Shown: positions 12,963 through 24,916 of the stretch, one piece after another
Layout of the letters: every line of letters begins with the position of its first letter
Position numbering within the stretch: the stretch's first letter is position 1
NCBI RefSeq assembly: GCF_000247815.1
Contig: NC_021678.1
Coordinates: forward strand, 4,875,026 to 4,939,025
DNA: 64,000 bases
Source of the DNA: Ficedula albicollis
Lineage: Eukaryota; Chordata; Aves; Passeriformes; Muscicapidae
Reading direction: 5' to 3'
The notes under the pieces: model-generated
The model's input: the letters and a program-made list of their open reading frames with translations, nothing else
Databases searched by the model: none
Told to the model about the DNA's origin: nothing
Program-made: the position numbers and the translations under genes

Positions 12963-15179
12963 TTATATTACAAATTTTCATTTTTTTCTAATAGGGACAT
13001 AATACACTATATTTTAGAAGTATCCAGTGGCTACTCATACATTATGGAAAAGCTGGATGTTAAAGATGAAAGGCATTGAGAGTTACCAAGAGAAGACGAC
13101 TTTAATTTCTCATTTCTCTCTCTCTCCACTTTCTACTCACTTCCCAACACACACACACACTCCTCTGCTGGCCACCCCTGCATTTTCACTCAGAGCACTT
13201 AAAATAATCTTATTAAAGTTTTTGCTTTTTAAATCTGTTTATTACACCACTTCAGCTTTACTTCCTAATCCTCTTTTTGTTCTTTTTATTTTTGGATTTT
13301 TTTTTTTTTAATAGGAAAGCTATCTCCTTTTTCCCTGCCAGTTTTAAATGAGTTCTTGTGGAAATGGGTCTGATGGGGGTGAAAAGGAGAGTGGCCTCAC
13401 CTGCAGATGCAGGAGGCTTTAACCAGAGACCATGAGAGGAGACATGTTAATGGGGTTATTCTATATTAGGTCATGTTTCTGGTTCTTGTTCTCAGTTGGT
13501 TCAGGACCCGTCATTTACAAGGATATGCTCCTAGTTTGCATCTGTGGCACCTTTGCCCTCAGATACTCTTATATATTGTTACATTCAACACACCCCCAGG
13601 TCTTTGGAAGTTGCCCCTCAGTCCGCGCAGTTTCTACATTTATTATTTCATCCATTGAAGTTCTTTGTTTTTCGAGCAACTCCATCATTCCCGTCCATCT
13701 CTTTTCCCCCCTGACCTTCCCAGCTGGATGGGTGTCAGTATCGCTGCTCGCCGGCAGTGATAAATTCTTTAATCTTAAGAGCAGCAACAAGTGTTCCCAC
13801 ATTCTGCACTCCCCTTCTGAGGAGCCCTCCCAAAGTGCTTCCTCCTGATCTCTCTTTTTAAGTCTTGCTTACAGGATACTAAAAATTTAAGAAGTAGTTA
13901 ATAGAAGAGACGGTGTTAAAGTCCAGCTGTTTTGCAGCATTCTCAGGCACAAGAGAGGTGTCTCACAGATACTCAAAATTACATCACCCTTGTGGTACTG
14001 CCAGTCTAAATGACTGCAGACAACAGTGAATATTGCTCAAGTCATTTCAGAGACAAACCAAATGACAGAGTCACTTCTCTCTTCGCATGACAAGCATGCC
14101 AGGCTTAAAGGAGATGTGTCCCTACTGCTCTGGCTTTCCTTCTCAAGTAAATAAATATAACTGAGCAAATGGGAGGAGTTTCTCTCTGCAGTAAAGCCCT
14201 GCCACATTAATGGCCAAAAATAATCAAGTGGTATTATTCAGCCTTCTTTTCAATTCCAAAGAGATTAGCAATATGAGAGAGGGAGACACAGCTGTAATTC
14301 GTCTGGTCACTCAAAAGGAAAAATGCATGGTTATTCCTGCAGATAAAGCAAGGGAAACATACTGATTGCATCTCAGAAGGCAAAGAGTAACTTTATTCTG
14401 GATCTCAGACTAGGTAAAGTCTATTTTACTACTAAAATCCTGTAGCACAACAGCTCCATGCTTGTGCCTTCACACAGCGAGTTTATTAATAAATGTACAT
14501 ACTGATTTCTCAGTTTGGTGGACATCAATGTATGTGTAAGCCAAAGAGTTACTGAGGCTAACTTTAGAGTGCTGCTTACTGTGAAGGACAATCAATCTTA
14601 AAATTTAGCTTAACATAGTAAATCCACATGGTTTCTAAATTATTAAAACATGCCTGAAGCACTGGAGATTTCTGTAGAGTGATGTCAGTGAACCGTCAGG
14701 TGCGGCACAGGTCTGGAACAGCATCGAGTAAGTACACTCAGCGTAAGAGAAAGTACTTACAAACCTGCACCACACCTGACATTTCACTCACCTCTCTTTT
14801 ACCCGTGCACTTGCTCAGTGAAGCCAAAATTTACAAGGGAGGTATTTCAGAACCTGCTTCTCTGAAAGAGACATCTCAACCTCTTCTTTGGGGCTTAGCA
14901 TTTGAAACAGACTAGTGCTGCTTTCTGATGCAAATCCAAATTCCTCTGTGTGGAATGTGATTAGCCGGGGCCAGTCTCAGTGGGCAGAAACTCTTCAGCC
15001 TGAAATGTTCCCAAGCAGGTACAAATGGCTTTTGACAGGGAAGATCAGGATTAATTTGTTACAGTGGGAAGTAAAGTACAATTAATGATGGGATTCAAAA
15101 TGTAAGACACATAACCAGGGCAAGAATATTGAGAGGCACTGGAAAAGATGAAGTCACCCCTGAACTTGGGGTGAAGCAG
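12963..15179. other. Unique non-coding sequence
   Basis: Contains a short (AC)n run near 13146-13160 and a T9 run near 13300. An open frame of 138 codons at 13432-13848 (plus) has hydrophobic stretches but no recognisable family, and I do not call it a gene. The stretch near 14200-14310 looks like possible conserved non-coding DNA. Confidence 0.45.
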
Positions 15180-15640
15180 CGGCAGCATGTCTGCAATGCA
15201 GGGAGGGAGCGCAGAGTGCGCCCGCTTTCCACTCAGCAACTTCACCGAGCAGCTCCATCTCCAGAGTGTTTCTGGCACAGAGCAAAGCTACAGCTGCAGG
15301 ATACATATCAACCTTCTCCCGGGGTTTAGGGGCACTGCAAGTGCAGCGTTCTGCTCACCAGCCTGTCGGGCTGCTTCCAGCAGGATTCCCAAGAGGAGGC
15401 AGCCAGCAGCAGAGCTCTGAAGCTGGCCCAGCTCTTCCCACACCTGGCCGGCACTCTGCATCCCTGGGTCTCTCCAAGGGCTCCATTTGTCCCTGAATTA
15501 CGGGGATCTGAACCATTAGATGTAAAAAACCACCACATTTATAAAGGCTTGAAATACCACCCCACAACGCGTGCGTGGGACTGACAGGACAGCCCCAGTT
15601 ACATCTTTGCATGGGAATGGTGCTTTGTCCCACAAAACTA
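15180..15640. other. Locally GC- and CpG-richer segment
   Basis: Relative to the AT-rich surroundings this stretch has more CpG (for example 'agagtgcgcccgctttcc', 'ctggccggcactctg', 'acaacgcgtgcgtgg'). It is short and modest for a CpG island. Overlapping open frames exist on both strands but none is recognisable. It might be a small regulatory element or an old repeat remnant. Confidence 0.25.
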
Positions 15641-15720
15641 CTCCTCGGCTATGCCATCTGCCTGGAATGATCTGAGAATAAATAAAACATTTAAAATCCA
15701 GGCCAAAGTAACTTCATTCA

Positions 15721-15993
15721 TTAAGTACATCCATTTATAAGAAGTGTGCCTCTGCCAGGGCTCACATGAGAGAGAAAGGCTCTCTCACGTGGTTCCACCA
15801 GAATGACATTATGAAAAGTGTAGAGCACAAAGGGGAGCAAACACACACAGCCCACAAGCAAGAGTAATAAGAGTATTATTAAGGCAGTGAATCCAAACCC
15901 TGAAAAAGTTAGGAAATCCCAGGATTCAGCTTGTTTGTGTGATGAGAATTTTCCACTGCCATCTGTAAGTCTGCCGTCCAGAAGAGTCTTCAT
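15721..15993 (-). other. Open frame with one strong transmembrane-like segment, unrecognised
   Basis: A 90-codon minus-strand frame contains a hydrophobic stretch at about residues 32-60 (core 'ALIILLLLLLVGCVCLLPF') flanked by polar sequence. An in-frame stop lies a few codons upstream of the first methionine, so it is not the tail of a longer intact frame. A single C-terminal membrane span followed by a short tail resembles the end of a retroviral envelope or a type I membrane protein, but no other envelope landmark is visible nearby. Low-complexity leucine codons can produce such a segment by chance. No function is assigned. Confidence 0.2.
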
Positions 15994-16034
15994 GACTGGA
16001 ATATTTATTTTGTCCTACAGTATCCTTCCCTTAC

Positions 16035-16363
16035 CTAGAGGGGCTTGTGAAAAGGAGGGGGAGGGGGGATTTACATGGACAGATAGTGACTATTGACAAG
16101 GGGGAACAGTTTTAAAATGAGAGAGGGGTGGTTTGTACTACATGTTAAGAAGAAATTCTTTACTCAGAGTGTGGTGAGGCCCTGCAACAGGATGCCTAGA
16201 GCAACTGTGGCTGCCCCTGGATCCCTGGAAGTGTCCAAGGCCAGCTTGGATGGGGCTTGAAGCATCATGGGGTAGTGGAAGGTGTCCCTGCCCAGAGCAG
16301 GGGATTGAACTGAGTGAGCTTTAAGACCCCATCCAACCCAAATCAATGATTCAATGATTCTTC
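16035..16363 (+). mobile_element. CR1 LINE 3' fragment
   Basis: Starts in the upstream CR1 segment ('tattgacaagggggaacag'), continues through 'aagaagaaattctttactca', 'tggctgcccctggatccctg' and 'ggtgtccctgcccagagcag', and ends with 'caatgattcaatgattc', the CR1 octamer tail. A 5'-truncated, non-coding retrotransposon copy. Confidence 0.9.
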
Positions 16364-17811
16364 TCTCTCTCCAGTCAATGTTCCCTGAATAAGCAGCCAT
16401 TCCATATTTTCTCCTCCTAGAGCCCCAGTGTGCTGCTCTATGACTTATTTAATGCGTGCTGTTTTGAAGAGAGCATTATTCCTTTTTTCAAAGGATTTTC
16501 TCCAGCACTCACCATGCGAGCGCTTCTCAAGGATTAATGACATCTGTTAGCACAATGTGCTTGTGAGGTGACAGGATGTGTCGAGAGGACACCTGTTTTG
16601 GCTGGGTGTCACTCCTCCCTTTAACAACCTCACCAGCTCCAGCCAGGACACCATCAGGTGTCTCTGTAAAGGGCTGAGAGTGTGACAGGTAAACAAAACC
16701 AGAGCCTTCAGCTGGGAGAATGAAGGCACAAGTGTCTGTATTTAAGGCATGGGGCTGTGATAAAACAGCTGTTTTGTTTGAGACTTGCTCATGTTTTGTG
16801 AAATGCTAACACTCAGCCAAAAGAAAGCAGAGCGTGAACCCTGCCGTGAGCTGAGAAGCATGCAGCTTGTTTTGCAAGCAGGTAGACAAGTTGTGACAGA
16901 GCATTGTCACCTCATTCTTAACATGTGGAAACTGAAACACACTGAAATAAGGACAGAAAGCAGCTACTGGTGTAGTGTGCCTGACTAGGAGCCTGGGCCT
17001 TTATTTTGAGGAGCACCTGCTGCTCCATAAACATTATAACATTCAAGTTGTGATGCCTAAATAGCACATTTTCAAATGTGAGGGTTTGGTGACATTGTCA
17101 ATCAGGCCTCGGGGGTCAAGGCAGGCATCAGGTGATCATGGACAGTGACAAGTGACCCTCTCTCAGATTTCTCATCTCACATCTCTGGCAAAAGCTGGAA
17201 ACCCACTCCAAGGGAAGCATCCAGCGGTCCTGAAAATGAGACAGTCCCCCAGCAGGTCCCACACCAAGAAATCAGTGCTGAAAATCAGTCGTAAAAGAGG
17301 TAAGGTTCTGCAGGTACCACAACCTGGAATGTGACACTGGCTATTGTCACCCAGACAATTTGGCCTACATTCCGTGCTACAACAGATTAACTGCTACCTT
17401 AGACAGCCATTAGCAAAATTAACCCTAAATTACCTTTCCTTTCAATTAAGTCAAAATACTGGATTTTTCCTTTCCATGTCATGTCAATGAAAACCTTTCC
17501 TAACAATTATTCTTTTTTTTTAAATCTGATCTCACTGCCATAATTTTCCACAGGACAAGGATAAATACCTTAGTTTGCTTCAGCTCTTATTTAAAACATA
17601 ATTTTAGCATTGTTTCAGCAATTATGCAGCCATAATCAAATCAACTAAGTTGTATAAGCCAGTAATACCACAGCCACCTTCAGCATCCCACATGGGTGGA
17701 AGATCCCATTCCCTTGTTGAGACTTAAACTAAAAAATTCCCTCATTATTCTCCAGGAATCACAGCAGGTTGTTACAAAGACCACTGTTTGAAACAAACAA
17801 AGGGATTGTCC
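16364..17811. other. Unique non-coding sequence
   Basis: No repeat, gene or RNA recognised. Confidence 0.5.
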
Positions 17812-18180
17812 ACCTGGAGAAAAGAAGTTTCAGGGTGAACTAATCATGGCTTTCCAATACCCAAAGGAGCTGGCAAGAAAGATGGAGAGACTCTTTACAA
17901 GGGATGGAGTTCCAGGACGAGGGGGAATGACTTCCCAGTGCCAGAAGGCAAGGTTAGATGGGATATTGGGAAGCAATTGTTCCCTGGGAGGGTGGGCAGG
18001 CCCTGGCACAGGGTGCCCAGATCAGCTGTGGCTGCCCCTGGATCCCTGGCAGTGCCCAAGGCCAGGCTGGATGGGGCTTGGAGCAGCCTGGGACAGTGGA
18101 AGGTGTCCCTGCCCATGGCAGGGGGCGGAACGAGATGAGCTTTAAATCCTTCCTGACCCAAACCCTTCTGGGATTCCATG
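17812..18180 (+). mobile_element. CR1 LINE 3' fragment
   Basis: Begins 'ccacctggagaaaagaag' (the CR1 'cctggagaagagaag' block), runs through 'ccctggcacagggtgcccag' and 'ggtgtccctgcccatggcag', and ends with 'cttctgggattccatgaa'. At the GGGAT-expansion site of the 53-kb copy it reads 'ggcagggggcggaacgagat', unexpanded. Confidence 0.92.
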
Positions 18181-20317
18181 AATATTTCAGACACTTGCTG
18201 CAAAACAAAAGCATCCCATCCTGGGACAGAGCATTTTGATAGATCTCACAGGTTCTAGCACAACAGAGAGAGAGAACAACTGGGTAATACAGCCAGTCCC
18301 AGCACACATTCACATTGCTCTCCACTGAAATTTGAGAAGCAGTTATTCACTCTAAGGAGAGCATCACTAATTAGAAGGTCTCCTATGTTGTATAGAAAGG
18401 AGTAGATTTCTTTGATAAGAGTGCACTCATGTCAATGCTGAAATACCTGTCTTTCTCTAGTTGGACAAAAGCTGATATAACCAATTTTCTCGCACAGGGA
18501 AAGCCAAACACAATTCATGGGTGAGTGACCACGTCTTAATTTACATTATTTTTTTAAGTACAGGGTAGTCTCTCAACATGAATTCATTTCAGTGAATGGA
18601 AAAGGAATAAAGGAAATAATTTTGAGTATTACAGGAGTTTCGTCCTTTTTTAAATCATATTTTCATTTTGAGGTTAGTTGAACTTGCTTGTATTCTTTCT
18701 AAATTCAGGGACCAGAGCACTTATATTATCTCTATGTCTTATAGTAAGTACTTATCTCTAGTCCTCAGAGTCTGGCAGGTCGTTAACTAACAGATGTGTA
18801 GGTATAGTACAGTATGTGTACAGATTTATTTATTTATACATATATTTAGTGACAAATCTTGCATAGGAGTCTCTTGGAAAAATCTGAAACTCTAGGAAGA
18901 AAACAAAATACAAAAAAAAATTAAATTTTGTAGTTGTAAAGAGTTTGCAAAACAGCTGAAGAAATTATTTGCATAACAACTCTCAAGTGACTGTAAGATA
19001 TATAAGAACAAAAAAGCCACCAAGGCAGGTATAACAAGACATCAGTGTTAAATTGTCTTGTTAAAAAAAAATCCTACCCTAAAAGCCTTCAGCCTCATTA
19101 ACAAAAAAAAAAAAACAGAAAAATCAAAGCCCACCCAGCTGGAATAGTAATCTGAGAGGACCTGGAGGAGCCAGAGCCAGAGCCAGACATACTGGATGAG
19201 CAGATGCCTTGAAAAATTACCCTCAGGAAATAGGTGAGGGCAAAAGGCAGTGGGATTCAGAGGAACCCACATGAACACCTCCCTAAAAGCATTGCAGGCA
19301 AGGAGGGTTCTGTTAATTAAGTTTTTAATGACCATTTGAACATTGTTTTTCTTCTCTCTGTGTGAAGGTCGTTTTACCGAGCAGTGTCATTTGCAAACAG
19401 CTCATGCAGGTGCAGTTTGCTTTTGCTTTTCTTTCCCATTTCTTCATCCTGTGTAGAGCAGTGTAACAGTTGGGTGACTCGCTAAGTGGAAATGGATGGG
19501 AGGAGTGATCTTGTCTCCTCCAAAATGCAAAGCTGGAGGAGCCATTAGGTGCGCTGAAGTGAGAAGTGATGTTGCAGACTAACCCTCGGCTGGGAGATCC
19601 CAAAAAGTGCCTCCATTTACTTTACCACTAAAGAATCAGGTTGGAATAGAAGCAAACAGCACCCTCTACACACTCAAATCCCCAAAGGGTGGATGTACCA
19701 CAGGAAAAAGGAAAAGGTTTATATTCTCATGTAAACCCTTTCTGGTGCTCTTCTTTGGTAAATTGGGAGTTTTACAATGAAAATAGGCCTTTTGTTTTGT
19801 ATTTCAAACAAGAGATTCTTGTCTATGCAGAGAACATATTTCCAGAACGTTTCGCTCAAAAGCAAGTTATTAATCAAAAACCTTTTTCTTCCTCTAGGAG
19901 GACAAGAGAAATAAAAGTTTGATTATTTTAGGGCTCACAGGCATCTGGAGAGGGACAGGCACAAGGTGCACACAGTGTTAAAGTACCTGAGGGAGGTGCT
20001 GTGTACAGAGATTCTTTCTCCAGTACAAGGCCCAGCAGGTGAGACACAGGTGATTTTCCTGGACATAGGACTGGACTTTGGGTATCTTTCCAAAGTCACA
20101 GCAGGAAGGGTGTGCCATTTTCTACCTCAAATGGTGGTGTGAACTGAACCTGAAGCTCCTGTGGTTCCTGGGAGTTTGGGGTGGGTGATGCAGTAATGAG
20201 ATAGCTCTGACCAGAGTTATTGCTTGGGAGTTAAGCAAAAAGGTAAGATTTGGAGCAGAATATTTTCAAAATCAAAATGGATGAAGAGCAATTCCTGGTT
20301 TTCTCTGTTGGACTCCA
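18181..20317. other. Unique non-coding, AT-rich sequence
   Basis: Strongly AT-rich in 18540-19000, with an A12 run near 19105. No gene or interspersed repeat recognised. Confidence 0.5.
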
Positions 20318-20452
20318 CATCCCTGGAAGTGTCCAAGGCCAGCTTGGACAGGGCTTGGAGCAATCTGGAATAGCGGAAGGTGTCCCTGCCCATGTCAGGG
20401 ATGGAATGGAATGAGCTTTAAACCCCTTCCAACACAGACCATTCTATGATTA
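20318..20452 (+). mobile_element. CR1 LINE 3' fragment
   Basis: 'catccctggaagtgtccaag' through 'ggtgtccctgcccatgtcag' to 'accattctatgatt'. At the expansion site it carries 'gggatggaatggaatgagc', a short imperfect pentamer run. Confidence 0.9.
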
Positions 20453-23151
20453 ATATTTTTTTCTTTTTCTGGAAGAGAGTGTTTGTAGCTGTGGATTCCT
20501 GAACAATCACTCAGGAAGAAGAATTCAGCTGAAGAGCTAAAATAGCCTTTCCAGACACATTAATTCCCTTTTTTGAGAGGGCCTGCAAGACATAGAGCAC
20601 CCTAGAAGAAAATTCTATTTATGAGTTCTAATGACTCTACACACAATGATTTCTTTCATGAGACATCTCAACCACTTCTAATGCATTCTTACATTTTCGA
20701 ATAGGAAGCAAATGTAGGGGAAAATGCTGCAAAGCAGCTGAGGAGATAACTCTCCCTATGATGGAATCATTTTGTATTCCATTAGATTGTGCTGCTCAGC
20801 TGAGCTTTTAAGATGGGAGATGAAACAGATGAGGAAAGGCTTCTTATTAATTAAAGGCATGCAGTGCCAATTGTAAGGGTGGTCAAATATTGGTTCAGCC
20901 TCACCACTGCTGCTCACTTTTAACAGGTGTGAGGATATTTGCTAAGGATGACAGGAGTGCCCAGCAAAGCAGAGGCTGTGTGCCTCACCTCCTTTCAAAT
21001 CAGGTCTGTGCAGACTGACGGGACAAAGGCTCATGAGAAAAACAGTCCAACAAGTGCAGAGGGGCCATGGTACTGAACCTGAAAATCGAACCTGTTCATT
21101 GCTTGGGTAGCGAAACCAGGCCCTTCGTAAGCACTGTGCTTATTTATTGTAAATGCTGCAGCTCAGCTAATGTTTTTTGGTTTAGCTGGAGTTCAGAATC
21201 TCACTTTCATGAGCATTATCTTGCCAAATACGTTCCCAAGCTTGCTTTAATTTAGGATTTGACACCAGCAATTGCCTTTTTTTCCCCCCTCAAAGGATGA
21301 ATTAGTCCACAATAAAAGATGCATATTAGGCAATTTATTATGCTAATGACTTGCAGAAAAAAAGCCAAATTACATTGATGGTGGATTATATTGGACAATA
21401 AAAAAAAAAGCCCTCATCACAACTCTCAGTGAATATACAGTTGAGCTGTAGTTAGCTCCAGGAAGCTTCCTGGGAATAGTATCTACACTGCAGACAGCCA
21501 CGCATCAGCAGGAACCACATTCCAATGGAACAACACGGATCTCCCTCACATTTGTAATTGTGTCTTGTTACCCCTCAGCAGTCATTTTTACCTCAGCTAA
21601 AAAGGCTGGTGTTATCATGGCATATGGCATTTCCTACCTGAATATCTTACAATCTATCATCTGATTCCAACCAAACCGAAAGAGAAGTCAAGATTCAAGA
21701 GCATTCTGGTTTGCATAATTTTTTTTGCAAAGAGAGTCAGGTAGAAGAAGAAGAAGCTGTCATCAGTGCTCATCACTGACAAGAGGAGCTTGGCCAGGGA
21801 ACAGAATCTGCAGGAAGCAGTTCTGCATTGCTCCCAGAACTGTTACTCAGGAACTTCAATAAAGACAAGATTAAACAAAAAATTTAGATGAAACGATCAA
21901 AAATACTCTTTTGAGCTGGATCAATAACAAGATTCAGTCAGGCACTGGAAAAGCTGTTCTGTGTCACCAGCAGGAGACAAAGTTATCAGCCCCAAGGTGG
22001 TAAGAAAATTAAGGAATCAATGTAATTGGAGAAAAAAGAGAAAGTGGCCTGAACAGTATCAAAATCTGAGCCACCAGAATCAGAGGGAACAGCTCAAACA
22101 GAGAGACTCTTCCAGGTTCAACAGCACTTAGAAACCCAGAAGTGTCAAAAGGCTTCAGTGGGATGAGCTTGGACCACTCCTAATTACCAGATGAAAACTA
22201 CTCCTTTTTAGCAGACAATTAGTGGGATTAAGCACCTACCACCTCAGGGTCTGGTCAGTCGAGATTTCATGACCCACATTATCATGGAGTTCTTCTCCAG
22301 TGACTGCAACTGTTACCTCACCATGGAACATCAACATCACGGAACATCGTGGAACTTATTTTAAAGTGTTTAAATACAACTCGCTTTGGGTTTATATCAT
22401 CTGCATTGCTGCAACTAAGCATTTATTTATTTTACTTCTATTTCTTTTCCTGTCTGAGAAAAAAAAAATTGATCAAAGCCTGCTTCTTCCCCCAGCAGCT
22501 CTTGTGCACGCTCAGACCTTATCCCCATGGCAGGGGTAGGCACTGCCATCCCACAAAAGGCAGGAACAATGGACAGGACCTGGGTTAGTGATACAGGGTT
22601 GTGTCAGCAGTGACACTTCAGCACTATTGTAACCATATTAAAAGATAGGCCTGTGTCTGAATGAGCCTGTTGTGAGAATTTTCAGAGTGTTCCATAGCAG
22701 GAAATATTTTATCTGCTATAAAAACAGCAGCTTCTGTAAATGATTCAACTCTCAAGCTTCTTTTCAGCAATTAACAAGCTTTGAACATTGTTTACAGTGG
22801 TGGTTGTACGGCATCATTGCTTTTATTCTCCAGTGTAGCAACAAAGATTCAACATGAATTAAATCCCATTTTCTTTTCCTCTGTATCACTGTCAAAGTAT
22901 GAAAAAATTAATTCTAGTAAAAATTACCTAGGACAATTGACACTCAGCATCTGTTTGTAGGAAGAAATGGCTATTTATTTCCTGGTTATCATTAGTAGAA
23001 AAGCCGAAAACATCCAGATGAGTGACTGCAGCACTACAGTGAGTAGGATTTGGGGAAAGCTGTTCCAAAACAGTCTTGAGTAAAAGTAAAGCCTGCATGG
23101 GGTGGGTTTATTTTCCACCACATTATGAGAGCTAAGAGGGATGACTTCCTT
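20453..23151. other. Unique non-coding sequence
   Basis: About 2.7 kb. The stretch 21290-21420 ('gatgcatattaggcaattta', 'ttatgctaatgacttgcag') is AT-rich, contains octamer-like and homeodomain-like words, and would be a reasonable conserved-element candidate, though this cannot be shown here. No gene seen. Confidence 0.45.
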
Positions 23152-23276
23152 AGGAGCATCCAAGGCCAGGTTGGATGGGGTCCTGATCAACCTGTTCTAG
23201 TGGAAGTTGTGCCTGCCCATGGCAGGGGGTTGGAACCAGGCAATCCTTTCCAGCCTAAACCATTCCGTGATTCCAC
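23152..23276 (+). mobile_element. CR1 LINE 3' fragment
   Basis: 'gcatccaaggccaggttgga' through 'gtgcctgcccatggcagggg' to 'aaccattccgtgattcca'. 5'-truncated and non-coding. Confidence 0.88.
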
Positions 23277-24595
23277 AGTGATTTCTTTGCTGCCTGAACA
23301 TGAGCACAACCCTTCTGACAACCAGCACAGCAGGATTCACATGAAGGAACCTGTCCAGCTGGAACCTGTGCTCTTTGATCAGGTGGGATGTTCATACCTG
23401 GAGCTGTTACCATCTTGGAGAACCACATAGAGTTTGGAGACACCCACAGACAAATTTTCCAGTCTAGACAGGGCCCTTGTTTTGACAAAGCTCATTTTCT
23501 GCTTTCTGGTAAAACAGGACAGTTCCTGAATTCCCTAAATCCTACTCCATCCCCCATTTCAATACATGAATTAGTTACTTGTGAAACAATGAGTAATTTT
23601 ATTTTTCATGGGTGAATGTTTACCATTCACACAGAAAAGCAACAAAACAGGCTGGAGCATATACCACGAGGAAAAAAGCCAAATGTTTAAAAAAATCAAT
23701 CAAAACGTACAAAAAACACTAAGAAGGAGCTGTGACTAAGACAACAGACAAAATCAAGCCCTCAGTGCCTGATGTCACCAAGAATGTAATTTGTCATGCT
23801 GTGTCTGGGTCTCCATTTCTAAAATGAACACAACAGGCACCAAGATGCCTCAAGTGCATGTGGGGAGGTTTTTTTGAAACCTGCTTCCTTTACCACTGGT
23901 TTCCATGGAAAATTATCATCTTCCTCTGCTAACAGTGCTCATTTTGGTAAGACAAACAAGCTCAGGGAAAAACAAGAAAATTTAGATAACCGTCTTTTTT
24001 TCCATGCACAAAAAGCAGAGAGTGCGGGGTATGGGGGAAAAAGGCAGCAGCAAGTCCAGCAGGTGAGGCTGGGGAAAAGCATGTTTTGTGCAGCCATCCC
24101 TGCCTGGCACATGACAAGTGGAAAACCTCTCACACCTCCCTGCTCATCTGCATTACCACCCTGCCTGGCACTGGCTTTCCTCACCCCAGAGGAGCTGCTG
24201 GCAGCCTGGAGCTCCCACAACTCCCCTCCACGACGGGTTCCCAATCTCCTTCCTCACCCCAGTGGTGCCAGTGGGACTTTCCTGTTTTTAACAGTTCCAC
24301 AGTCACTGCTGTGGGCCAGTCCTTCCCCAGAAAGAGGCATCTGAGTGTTCACACCCATAGGATTTTCACTCCTTTCCATGAGCAGAGCCTTACTTCAGCC
24401 ATCCACAGATTAAACTTTCAGCCAAAATCACCCGGAGTTACTCACTGCTGCATGGGAAGGGCAACTCAACTCACCTGACACAGAGAGAACAATTTCAATG
24501 TGGGATGAACAGTCCTTTAGAAAAGCTTCCTTCCGGTGGCTGGAGGTTAATTTAAGGCTGTGTGCTTAACGCAGGTGATGTGAAATGTGAAAGGA
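23277..24595. other. Unique non-coding sequence
   Basis: No interspersed repeat recognised. Open frames of 100-156 codons on both strands between 23874 and 24478 overlap one another and match no family I recognise. The segment is moderately GC-rich, which lengthens chance frames. Confidence 0.45.
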
Positions 24596-24831
24596 TTTTT
24601 TTGGCCCTGTATATATTACTCTTTTTGGATCAGAGATACAGCATATTTTGGCTTTAAATGGAAAGAGGGAAAGTTTGGATTGGACATTAAGATGAAATTG
24701 TTCCCTGGGAGCATTTTTTTGGCCCTGTATATATTACTCTTTTTGGATCAGAGATACAGCATATTTTGGCTTTAAATGGAAAGAGGGAAAGTTTGGATTG
24801 GACATTAAGATGAAATTGTTCCCCGGGAGCA
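24596..24831. repeat. Tandem duplication, 118-bp unit x2
   Basis: Two copies beginning with a T7 run and 'ggccctgtatatattactc' at 24596 and 24714, differing at one base near the end ('ccctgggagc' versus 'ccccgggagc'). The unit ends within the CR1 sequence that continues downstream, so the duplication broke inside the CR1. Confidence 0.95.
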
Positions 24832-24916
24832 GGGGTGAGGACCTGGCACAGGGTGCCCAGAGAAGCTGTGGCTGCCCCTGGGTCCCTGGAAGTGTCCAAG
24901 GCCAGGTTAGATGGAG
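24781..24916 (+). mobile_element. CR1 LINE fragment
   Basis: 'gattggacattaagatgaaa' followed by 'cctggcacagggtgcccaga' and 'ctggaagtgtccaaggccag'. The copy stops after the 'ccaggttagatgg' block and lacks the CR1 3' terminus, which is unusual for a normally primed CR1 and implies a later deletion. Its upstream part is duplicated in the preceding tandem unit. Confidence 0.85.

Noticed and set aside
13432..13848. 138-codon plus-strand frame with hydrophobic stretches as a possible gene
   Set aside because: No recognisable domain, no splice context, overlapping frames on both strands, and T-rich composition that favours chance hydrophobic codons.
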